The notes under the pieces were generated by a model. That model saw only the letters and a program-made list of their open reading frames with translations, was not told the DNA's origin and did not search any database. A stretch of 5,320 bases of DNA from Bacillota bacterium (GTDB taxonomy: Bacteria > Bacillota > Clostridia > Oscillospirales > Ruminococcaceae). Each line of letters opens with the position of its first letter. Positions within the stretch are counted from its first letter, which is position 1. The stretch covers positions 1 through 5,320 of the forward strand of contig JAEWYJ010000007.1 in NCBI GenBank assembly GCA_023395695.1, given 5' to 3'. The translations under genes and the position numbers were made by a program. Shown here in pieces: positions 1 to 5,148 of the stretch.

Positions 1-2068
1 CGGGGGCATCACGGTGCTCGGCTATGGCTTTTTCAAGCCCCGCCACAGTCCGGACGCGCCAAAGATCAGGTGCGGTTTGCCCCACGGTCAGCGCGGCGGC
101 ACGCAGAAAAATGGCGGAGGGCAGCAGCGTACCGCCGGCCGCGTCGGTGCGTGGGCAGCAGACAATAAGCCGTTCGGCGGGTGCGGTGACAGCACGGGAG
201 CAGAACATCCGCTCGGTCGCCTGGGAGCGGTCGCCCTCGGTGAGCAGATCCAGTCCGCTCTCTACAAGCTGCCGCCGCTCGTTTTCCGACAGCAGACCGC
301 CCGGCATTGCAGCGGAGGGAAACTCACCCTCCACCGCGCCGAGCAAAAATACGGCGCGAACATTCTCACAGCGGATGCGGTCGGCGGTGCCCACCGCAAT
401 TTCAACGAGCGTGCGCGGCACCGTTGCCACCTCAAACCCACCCAATGACAGTTCAACCAGCTCGGCAATGCGCTCCTTGGTGACGATTATCTCATCCGGA
501 ATGGCGTCAAACAGCTCCAGCAGATCGACAAGCTGCTGCCAGAGCAGCGACTGCTCCTCCAAAAACAGGCTTTTTTCATCCGTCGGCATCGCTTCGGCAA
601 AGGCGGCCATATGCCCGGCGGCATCGGTTTGCTGCAAAAAGCGCCACAGCCCTCTGGCGATCTGACCGCCCTGTCCGCTTTCAAAAGCACGCCGCAGCGC
701 CTGCACCGGCGCGATGATGCGGCCACGGGTCTCCTCAAGCGTTTGCAGCATTCCGGCGGCGCGCGGCGTCATGCCCTCGACCATGCCGTCCGGGTTTTTA
801 TAGAACGGCCGCTCCCATTCCGAGCGGCGCAGCGACCAGACAAAGCTATAATTCTCCAGCGCGCCGACCAGCTCGGGCTCAAGGCCGGTCAGCGGGGCGC
901 GCGCAACGTCGAGCCAGTCGCCCTCACGCATGCCGCAGGCTGCCAGCACCGCGGCCAACACGCCCTGCAGCAGCGCCGAGCAGCGTGCATCGTGGCGAAG
1001 ATCCCAGAAAAACGGCAGATTAAAGCGGGCAAAAACCGAGGGCAGCGCCGCCTGATAGCGCCCCATATCGCGGGAGATAACCGCAATATCGCGGTAGCGG
1101 TAGCCCTGCTCCTGCACCAGCCGTGCAATCTCGGCTGCGGCGGTCTCAAGCTCATCATAGGGATTAGCGCAAAAAACGGCCTTAACCGCTTCGCCCCCTG
1201 TGTCGTCACGCGCCGGCAGCGTTTCGGTTCGGGTGGCGCGTTCCAGCGCCGAGAGCGCCGGAGGACGCCAGTCCGGGTCGGGTAAGAGGGTTTGCACCGT
1301 CTCAATGCCCCGCTCCTGCGCCAGACGCAGCAGCCGCCGCGCCGTATCGGCCGCCAGTGCAAAGGCAGGCTGGGCGGTTTGCGGCGTATCACAGCAGAGC
1401 GACACCGTTACCTGCCGCGCCTGCGTCATGAGCGCCGAAATTAACGACAGCTCCGGGGCGGTAAAGCCGCTGAAATCGTCAATAAAAATATCGGCATTTT
1501 TTAAAAGTGCGCTGCCGTCCAGCCGTTGCGCCGCAAGTGCCAGCACATCCTGCGCAGACAGGCTGCCACGGTGTAAAATGGCCTCGTAGCCGTCAAAAAT
1601 CAGCGACAGCTCCCGTACCTTGTCGCGCAGCGCACCCTCGGGCATATCCTGCGCAAAGGCAGCCAGCCGTTCGGGCGAAAGGCCGGCGTTTTTGCATTCC
1701 TCCACCACCGAGAGCGTCTGCTCGATGAAGCCGCGGCTGCGGTAATGGCGCCCATAGACATTGAGCAGGTCGGACAGCTCGTCGAGCGCGACGCTCATGA
1801 AAAACACCTGTGCGGCGCTTGTTACCGGCTGGCGGTCACGCCCGCCCAACTGACGCAGCAGCCGCTCGGCCAGGCGCGAAAAGCTGAGCACCTCCGCTCT
1901 GAGCGCCTCGCGCCCCAGTAATGTCTGCAATGCGCGTTCATTATTAAAAGAAGCCTGCTCGGGCACCAAAAGCACCGTATGACCGCCCGACGCAACCGCC
2001 GTTTGAATCCGTTCTTTTATCAGCGTTGTTTTGCCGCTTTGGGCCACGCCCGCTATGATGTGCAGCAT
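1..2068 (-). CDS. addB: AddB, helicase-nuclease subunit (N-terminal 689 codons, runs off left edge)
   Basis: AddB pairs with AddA in the cytoplasm to resect double-strand DNA ends up to a Chi site and so prepare RecA loading; this is family knowledge. I translated the whole minus-strand frame and found no stop or frameshift. Visible motifs are a Walker A-type loop, GVAQSGKTT, at residues 7-15; LLVPEQASF at 33-41, the typical AddB segment after the first helix; VLSFSRLAERLL about 30 residues later; DIFIDDFSGF at 193-202, the degenerate Walker B-like motif of AddB; and LGAVEGEFP at 576-584, the helicase motif VI-region signature. The family is usually about 1,100-1,170 residues, so roughly 60% is here. 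The C-terminal PD-(D/E)XK nuclease and the cysteines of the iron-sulfur cluster lie outside. The start ATG (2066-2068) is preceded by AGAGGGG six bases away. The alternative ATG at 2071-2073 meets a stop within seven codons. addA would be expected further left. Confidence 0.93.
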   Translation of the reverse strand, partial: MLHIIAGVAQSGKTTLIKERIQTAVASGGHTVLLVPEQASFNNERALQTLLGREALRAEVLSFSRLAERLLRQLGGRDRQPVTSAAQVFFMSVALDELSDLLNVYGRHYRSRGFIEQTLSVVEECKNAGLSPERLAAFAQDMPEGALRDKVRELSLIFDGYEAILHRGSLSAQDVLALAAQRLDGSALLKNADIFIDDFSGFTAPELSLISALMTQARQVTVSLCCDTPQTAQPAFALAADTARRLLRLAQERGIETVQTLLPDPDWRPPALSALERATRTETLPARDDTGGEAVKAVFCANPYDELETAAAEIARLVQEQGYRYRDIAVISRDMGRYQAALPSVFARFNLPFFWDLRHDARCSALLQGVLAAVLAACGMREGDWLDVARAPLTGLEPELVGALENYSFVWSLRRSEWERPFYKNPDGMVEGMTPRAAGMLQTLEETRGRIIAPVQALRRAFESGQGGQIARGLWRFLQQTDAAGHMAAFAEAMPTDEKSLFLEEQSLLWQQLVDLLELFDAIPDEIIVTKERIAELVELSLGGFEVATVPRTLVEIAVGTADRIRCENVRAVFLLGAVEGEFPSAAMPGGLLSENERRQLVESGLDLLTEGDRSQATERMFCSRAVTAPAERLIVCCPRTDAAGGTLLPSAIFLRAAALTVGQTAPDLWRVRTVAGLEKAIAEHRDAP

Positions 2069-2074
2069 GTCATT

Positions 2075-2081
2075 CCCCTCT
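2075..2081 (-). promoter_or_regulatory. Ribosome binding site of addB
   Basis: On the minus strand AGAGGGG lies six bases before the addB ATG at 2066-2068. It is a partial match to AGGAGG, and it fixes the chosen start, because the only nearby alternative ATG (2071-2073) is out of frame and closes quickly. Confidence 0.6.
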
Positions 2082-2090
2082 TTTATCCAT

Positions 2091-2200
2091 CTGGCGGCTA
2101 TTATACCATGAGCGCAAGCGAATGGTATAATTTGCGCATCAAAAGGCGGTTGCCGCATTAAGCGGCGAGCCGTTGCGCATCACCCCGGTATAATAGCCGT
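2091..2200. repeat. 110-base repeat, copy 1 (nearest addB)
   Basis: Complete unit with perfect outer arms (2095-2107 and 2187-2199) and a perfect inner 9-base inverted repeat. Its minus-strand TGGTATAAT (2100-2108) is the candidate addB promoter, and a plus-strand TGGTATAAT sits at 2123-2131. The central hairpin has arms GCCGC and GCGGC with loop ATTAA. Confidence 0.85.
2100..2108 (-). promoter_or_regulatory. Candidate extended -10 promoter of addB, inside repeat copy 1
   Basis: The minus strand reads TGGTATAAT, a perfect extended -10 element (TGn plus TATAAT). A start about seven bases downstream, near 2093, would give a leader of roughly 25 bases that contains the addB ribosome binding site. 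No good -35 hexamer is visible at 16-18 bases upstream, but extended -10 promoters can work without one. The element is part of the repeat unit, so the repeat may supply the addB promoter. This is inferred from spacing alone. Confidence 0.4.
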
Positions 2201-2310
2201 CTTGCGGCTATTATACCATGAGCGCAAGCGAATGGTATAATTTGCGCATCAAAAGGCGGTTGTCGCGTTAAGCGGCGAGCCGTTGCGCATAACCCCGGTA
2301 TAATAGCCGT
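2201..2310. repeat. 110-base repeat, copy 2
   Basis: Nearly identical to copy 1, with perfect outer and inner inverted repeats. The central hairpin has arms GTCGC and GCGGC with loop GTTAA; the C-to-T change keeps the stem only as a G-U wobble in plus-strand RNA. Extended -10 motifs TGGTATAAT face outward on both strands, as in copy 1. Confidence 0.85.
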
Positions 2311-2421
2311 CTTACGGCTATTATACTATGAGCGCAAGCGAATGGTATAATTTGCGCATCAAAAGGCAGCAAGCCGCGTTAAGCGGCGAGCCGTTGCGCA
2401 TTCTACCGATACAATAGCCGT
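2311..2421. repeat. 110-base repeat, copy 3 (diverged)
   Basis: This copy has one extra base, a changed block after AAAAGGC (AGCAAGC instead of GGTTGTC), and a decayed right end (GATACAATAGCCG instead of GGTATAATAGCCG). The outer stem is therefore imperfect, and the inner left arm is TTATACTAT. The central hairpin GCCGC/GCGGC is intact. Its minus-strand motif is TAGTATAAT, so the TG of the extended -10 is lost on that strand. It looks like the oldest copy. Confidence 0.8.
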
Positions 2422-2446
2422 TCTGCAAATATTTTACCACAAACCA

Positions 2447-2487
2447 AAGGGCTCCGCCATCCTTGGTTACAGGATGCCGGGGCCCTT
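2447..2487 (-). terminator. Hairpin downstream of spo0A, probable terminator
   Basis: The arms at 2447-2462 and 2472-2487 form a 16-position stem with two non-paired positions in minus-strand RNA: AAGGGC/GCCCTT, CCG/CGG and CATCC/GGATG, around a nine-base loop. It begins 27 bases after the spo0A stop. The following minus-strand sequence is TTTGGTTTGTGG after GCCC, which is only moderately U-rich, so termination efficiency is uncertain. It separates spo0A from the repeats and addB. Confidence 0.6.
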
Positions 2488-2513
2488 ATGTACAATTAAA
2501 ATAAACAAGCGTA

Positions 2514-3293
2514 TTATCTGGCTTCCTGACGAAGCTTTAAGCGCAGCTTATCGCTGATCATTGCAATAAATTCGCTGTTCGTCGGCTTGCCCTTGGTGTT
2601 ATGGATGGTGTAGCCGAAGTAGGAGGTAAGCACATCGACATCACCGCGGTCCCACGCCACCTCTATGGCGTGGCGGATGGCGCGCTCTACACGGGAGGAG
2701 GTGGTCGAAAACCGCTTTGCAACCGCAGGGTAAAGCTGTTTTGTGACCGAATTGATAATTTCGGGATCATTAACCGCCATCATAATGGCTTCCCGCAGGT
2801 AATGGTAGCCCTTGATATGAGCCGGGACACCGATCTGATGAATAATGTCGGTGACGGTCACCTCAAGGCTGGGAGAACGCTTGGCGTCGGTGATGCGCGA
2901 GACATTGTCCGGCCGCCTGACGCCTGAAAGCTGCACAACACGCTCCACCATCATATTGACGTCGAACGGGCGCAAAAAGTAGTATGCGGCGCCGGCAGCC
3001 AGCAACTCTCTTTCGAGTATACCGTTGTCAAAGGTCGACATCATCATGAAAAGCGGTTTATAGGCCTGTTCGTCCTCGCGCACGGCTTTCATAACACCGA
3101 TGGCATCGAGACGCGGCATAAACACGTCGATCAGCACGACATTGGGACGCTGGTCGAGAATTGCCTGCGTCACCTTTATACCATCCTTCGCCACAAAAAC
3201 AGTCTCGTAACCATAGGTGTGTAAAAGAGCTGCGGCCTGAGCGCAAAATTCCTTATTATCGTCCGCGATGAGTACCTTCATTTTTTCTGCCAT
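2514..3293 (-). CDS. spo0A: Spo0A, sporulation master response regulator
   Basis: Cytoplasmic transcription factor that, when phosphorylated, commits the cell to sporulation by binding 0A boxes; this is family knowledge. The 259 residues match the usual length of about 260-270. The receiver domain spans about residues 5-125, with acidic pair D11-D12, phosphoacceptor D56 in [10 protein letters not shown] and switch serine S86 in MMSTF. The Spo0A_C DNA-binding domain spans about 145-259. It includes [17 protein letters not shown] at 154-170, the near-invariant recognition helix segment [16 protein letters not shown] at 199-214, and [17 protein letters not shown] at 236-252. The odd point is that the conserved receiver lysine of the LKPFD motif is arginine here (LRPFD, R108; codon CGC). 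The position after MPRLD is alanine (A64) where glycine is usual. The start ATG at 3291-3293 is preceded by a perfect AGGAGGT. The expected upstream neighbour spoIVB is present but separated by an inserted gene. Confidence 0.98.
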   Translation of the reverse strand: MAEKMKVLIADDNKEFCAQAAALLHTYGYETVFVAKDGIKVTQAILDQRPNVVLIDVFMPRLDAIGVMKAVREDEQAYKPLFMMMSTFDNGILERELLAAGAAYYFLRPFDVNMMVERVVQLSGVRRPDNVSRITDAKRSPSLEVTVTDIIHQIGVPAHIKGYHYLREAIMMAVNDPEIINSVTKQLYPAVAKRFSTTSSRVERAIRHAIEVAWDRGDVDVLTSYFGYTIHNTKGKPTNSEFIAMISDKLRLKLRQEAR

Positions 3294-3301
3294 GGGTTGC
3301 T

Positions 3302-3308
3302 ACCTCCT
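3302..3308 (-). promoter_or_regulatory. Ribosome binding site of spo0A
   Basis: On the minus strand AGGAGGT lies eight bases before the ATG at 3291-3293. This supports that start over the internal ATG of codon 5 (MAEKM). Confidence 0.85.
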
Positions 3309-3316
3309 GTTATAAT
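3308..3316 (+). promoter_or_regulatory. Candidate extended -10 promoter on plus strand, opposite spo0A leader
   Basis: TGTTATAAT is a perfect TGn plus TATAAT on the plus strand, overlapping the complement of the spo0A ribosome binding site. There is no recognisable -35. If active, it would start transcription near 3323, away from spo0A, with a terminator-like hairpin about 120 bases downstream. Confidence 0.25.
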
Positions 3317-3341
3317 ATTGGTTGCGCTGCTTGACTTCCAT

Positions 3342-3370
3342 AGATTACCATATTATGTCAATGATTGCAA
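3342..3370 (-). promoter_or_regulatory. Candidate vegetative-type promoter of spo0A
   Basis: The minus strand reads TTGCAA (3365-3370), a 17-base spacer ending in TGG, then TAATCT (3342-3347). That is four of six matches to the -35, three of six to the -10, plus an extended TGn. Transcription would start near 3335, giving a leader of about 41 bases. A spaced inverted repeat TTGAC/GTCAA (3331-3335 and 3357-3361) brackets the -10. I looked for a sigma-H-type promoter upstream and did not find one with correct spacing. The call is weak. Confidence 0.3.
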
Positions 3371-3437
3371 CAGTTTTCGCACAAATAAATTCTATTATTT
3401 TCCATTTTTTCTAAATGCCGTATTCCACGAGCCGATT

Positions 3438-3470
3438 CGGTGCACAATGGGGATTTGCATCGCTTTTTTT
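3438..3470 (+). terminator. Hairpin with seven T, possible terminator of a short plus-strand RNA
   Basis: Arms CGGTGC (3438-3443) and GCATCG (3457-3462) pair over six positions with one G-U, around a 13-base loop, and are followed by C and seven T (3464-3470). The stem is short, but the uninterrupted T-run is the typical tail of an intrinsic terminator. No gene precedes it on this strand, so it would end either a small RNA begun near 3323 or nothing. Confidence 0.35.
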
Positions 3471-3757
3471 GATTTCATCAACAATATCGTGGTATGAGTG
3501 CGATTTATAACATTATATACTATAACGGATTCAGGAGGGAAGCAAATAAATTATAATATCTGGCCGATTATAGGATCAATCCTTTGTTTTTTGTTAAATA
3601 ATATGCATAAAGTGAAAATTCGTTCGTTTTCTTCCGGAGGAATTCATGTTATCATTTTACTTGTTGGTTGCTGCTGTTTTGCAGCAGCCAGTCTGAGGTT
3701 TGTAATGTTTTGCCATTCAACTATCGGAAAATTCGAATGCCCGATCGAAAACTTGAA

Positions 3758-3787
3758 TTGCCCTTCGACAGCCTTTTGGCGGATAAT
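3758..3787 (+). promoter_or_regulatory. Candidate promoter of the oxidoreductase gene
   Basis: TTGCCC (3758-3763), an 18-base spacer and GATAAT (3782-3787) give four of six and five of six matches to the vegetative consensus. A start near 3794 leaves a leader of about 58 bases that includes the GGAGGGG site. Chance matches are common in this AT-rich region. Confidence 0.35.
3764..3770 (-). promoter_or_regulatory. 0A-box-like site (TGTCGAA) within the candidate oxidoreductase promoter
   Basis: The minus strand reads TGTCGAA, the core of the Spo0A binding site known from Bacillus and Clostridium. It falls between the proposed -35 and -10 and is the only TGNCGAA match I found in 3294-3851 on either strand. 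It lies about 470 bases from the spo0A start, so autoregulation from here is unlikely; control of the divergent gene is conceivable. A seven-base match is weak evidence on its own. Confidence 0.25.
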
Positions 3788-3837
3788 AATGATTACACGG
3801 GCCTGCTGCCGGTAAGTCTGGTGTAAGATTGAAATTT

Positions 3838-3844
3838 GGAGGGG
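3838..3844 (+). promoter_or_regulatory. Ribosome binding site of the oxidoreductase gene
   Basis: GGAGGGG lies seven bases before the ATG at 3852-3854. It decides the start: no upstream in-frame ATG has comparable support, and the nucleotide-binding loop begins a few residues after this one. Confidence 0.8.
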
Positions 3845-3851
3845 ATTCATC

Positions 3852-5024
3852 ATGAAAGAAGTTTGCGTCGGTCTTGTAGGCGCCGGTTATGCTGCCTATC
3901 TCCACGGAAATGGCTATGAGAAGGTTTCCGGTGTGCCGCTGCGGCTTAAAACCATCGTGGACACCGATCTTGAGAAGGCAAACGCCGTTAAAGCGCGTTA
4001 CGGCTTTGAACAGGCTATCTCAGATTTTGACGCGCTGCTCCAGGATCCTGAAATTAATCTTGTCGACATTGTAACACCGCCGTTTCTGCATCCCGACATG
4101 GTTGCAAAAGCGTTGGCCGCGGGTAAAAATGTCATTTGCGAAAAACCCCTGACTGGTTATTTTGGCATGCCGGGCGACGCAGAGCCAATTGGCGAAAAGG
4201 TGCCTAAAAGCAAAATGTACGCCGAGGTGCTCAAGGCCATTGATACGCTGCGCACCGTGGTTGAAAAAAGCGAGGCTAAATTTTTATACGCCGAAAATTT
4301 TGTCTACAGCACACCCGTACGCCGCGCCGCGGACATTATTGCAAAGCGTAAAAGCAAAATTTTGTTTTTAAAAGGCGAGGAAAGCCTTAAAGGCTCAAGC
4401 TCACCTGTGGCGGGCGAATGGAAATACACCGGCGGCGGCTCTCTGATCCGCGTTGGCTGCCACCCGCTTGCCGGCATGCTCTGGCTCAAGCAGCAGGAAG
4501 CCAAGGCACGCGGCGAGGTCATCACCATTGAAAGCGTACTGGCCGACACCGGCCGTGCAACCACCTGTTTAAGCGCGCATGAGCACCGCCATATAAGCGC
4601 CAGACCAAAGGATGTTGAGGATTTTGCCAACGTCACCGTGACATTTTCCGATGGGACTAAGGCGGTGGTACTCGCATCCGACACTGTACTGGGCGGCACC
4701 AAGAACTATATTGAGATTTATTGCAACGACAACGCCATGACCTGCAATATTACCCCAACCGACCTGCTCAACACCTATTTTCTGGATGAAGAGGGCATGG
4801 CGGATGTGGAAATTTCCGAAATGCTGCCCGCCAAACTGGGCTGGAACAAGGCCTTTGTTTCGGATGAGATCATCCGCGGTTATATGGGAGAATTGCAGGA
4901 CTTTGCTGAAACTGTCTATTATGATAAAACGCCCTCAAGCGACTTTGACCTTGCTTATCAGACGACAAAGGTCATTTATGCGGCGTATCTCTCCGCCGAA
5001 GAAGGTCGGCCCATTAAATTTTAA
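3852..5024 (+). CDS. Gfo/Idh/MocA family oxidoreductase, substrate unknown
   Basis: Predicted cytoplasmic NAD(P)-dependent dehydrogenase acting on a sugar, polyol or related compound. The 390 residues exceed the common 330-370. The N-terminal Rossmann domain covers about residues 1-125, with dinucleotide loop VGLVGAGYAAYLH at 6-18, D37 at the end of the second strand (which would favour NAD), DIVTPPFLH at 72-80, and the family signature GKNVICEKPL at 91-100 with catalytic-type K98. A loop of about 25 residues after EKPL (about 103-125) is longer than usual. The C-terminal domain has AENFVYSTPVRRA at 147-159 and GGGSLIRVGCHPLAG at 194-208. H204 matches the family catalytic histidine, but the aspartate four residues earlier in the canonical DxGxH is R200. 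The gene stands alone, convergent with spoIVB and divergent from spo0A, with its own ribosome binding site and terminator, so no operon context hints at substrate. Family assignment is firm; function is not. Confidence 0.93.
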   Translation: MKEVCVGLVGAGYAAYLHGNGYEKVSGVPLRLKTIVDTDLEKANAVKARYGFEQAISDFDALLQDPEINLVDIVTPPFLHPDMVAKALAAGKNVICEKPLTGYFGMPGDAEPIGEKVPKSKMYAEVLKAIDTLRTVVEKSEAKFLYAENFVYSTPVRRAADIIAKRKSKILFLKGEESLKGSSSPVAGEWKYTGGGSLIRVGCHPLAGMLWLKQQEAKARGEVITIESVLADTGRATTCLSAHEHRHISARPKDVEDFANVTVTFSDGTKAVVLASDTVLGGTKNYIEIYCNDNAMTCNITPTDLLNTYFLDEEGMADVEISEMLPAKLGWNKAFVSDEIIRGYMGELQDFAETVYYDKTPSSDFDLAYQTTKVIYAAYLSAEEGRPIKF

Positions 5025-5052
5025 AAACTTCAATTCACTTCTTAATCCAAAG

Positions 5053-5094
5053 CAAGAACGGCTCTCCCAAAGCAGGGAGGGCCGTTCTTGTTTT
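5053..5094 (+). terminator. Strong intrinsic terminator of the oxidoreductase gene, possibly bidirectional
   Basis: Arms 5053-5068 and 5075-5090 form a 16-pair stem with one G-U, around the six-base loop AAAGCA, followed by TTTT (5091-5094). It starts 28 bases after the oxidoreductase stop. On the minus strand the same hairpin is followed by CTTTGG, so it may also back up termination of spoIVB, which converges from the other side. Confidence 0.85.
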
Positions 5095-5105
5095 ACATCT
5101 ACCAC

Positions 5106-5140
5106 AAAGGTCTTGCCGTGCGCCGTTATAAGAGACCTTT
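5106..5140 (-). terminator. Second hairpin just after spoIVB, possible terminator
   Basis: AAAGGTCT (5106-5113) and AGACCTTT (5133-5140) form a perfect eight-pair stem with a 19-base, partly self-complementary loop. It begins eight bases after the spoIVB stop. No T-run follows on the minus strand, so it may act as a 3'-end stabiliser or do nothing; the stronger hairpin at 5053-5090 lies just beyond. Confidence 0.35.
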
Positions 5141-5148
5141 ATGCTTGT

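Larger units (their letters stand above)
2091..2421. repeat. Tandem array of three 110-base palindromic repeats
   Basis: Three head-to-tail units start at 2091, 2201 and 2311, with periods of exactly 110 and 110; the third is about 111 bases. Copies 1 and 2 differ at only about four positions, and copy 3 is more diverged. Each unit carries a 13-base inverted repeat at its ends (CGGCTATTATACC and GGTATAATAGCCG). Nested inside is a second 9-base inverted repeat (TTATACCAT and ATGGTATAA) that uses the same left arm, so the two stems exclude each other. A third small hairpin in the middle has GCCGC and GCGGC arms around a TTAA-containing loop. The direct repeat TTGCGCAT occurs twice per unit. The array fills most of the 445-base gap between spo0A and addB; the flanks 2422-2446 and 2488-2513 hold nothing I recognise. 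I do not recognise the family. It has no coding capacity and no transposase. Confidence 0.93.
3294..3851. other. AT-rich divergent intergenic region between spo0A and the oxidoreductase gene
   Basis: This 558-base gap is clearly AT-richer than its flanks (17 of 60 bases G/C in 3361-3420; 15 of 60 in 3541-3600). It contains the spo0A leader, a plus-strand extended -10 (3308-3316), a hairpin plus T-run (3438-3470), a 16-codon open frame behind a good GGAGG (3636-3696) that overlaps a 9-base-pair hairpin (3666-3689), and the likely promoter and ribosome binding site of the oxidoreductase gene. Longer open frames here (for example 3498-3815 plus, 3644-3853 minus) have low-complexity translations without recognisable motifs, and I do not call them. 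There is no tRNA, transposon end or recognisable gene remnant. Confidence 0.7.

Noticed and set aside
24..1285. Long plus-strand open frames at 24-665 and 611-1285 opposite addB
   Set aside because: They lie wholly antisense to a frame with unmistakable AddB motifs. GC-rich coding DNA commonly leaves such frames open, and their translations are Arg/Ser/Ala-rich without domains or ribosome binding sites.
889..1392. Minus-strand open frame of 167 codons inside addB in another frame
   Set aside because: Shadow of addB; the translation is Arg/Pro/Ala-rich with no motif.
1979..2161. Plus-strand open frame crossing from the addB start into the repeats
   Set aside because: It overlaps the addB N-terminus antisense and ends within repeat DNA; no recognisable protein.
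2091..2421. CRISPR array
   Set aside because: The units are contiguous 110-base repeats with no unique spacers between short repeats, and there are no cas genes in the window.
2600..2930. Plus-strand open frame opposite spo0A
   Set aside because: Antisense shadow of a certain gene, with no ribosome binding site or motif.
3302..3340. Minus-strand TATTAT (3312-3317) as the spo0A -10
   Set aside because: Transcription would start inside the ribosome binding site, and the -35 region (TGGAAG) is poor.
3569..3592. AGGATCAATCCT followed by TTTGTTTTTT as a terminator
   Set aside because: The stem is only four pairs around a tetraloop, too weak to support a call despite the T-rich tail.
3498..3815. 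Plus-strand open frame of 105 codons upstream of the oxidoreductase gene
   Set aside because: No ribosome binding site at its ATG and no motif; the odd Cys and Ile composition reflects AT-rich intergenic DNA. It is also out of keeping with the candidate promoter at 3758-3787.
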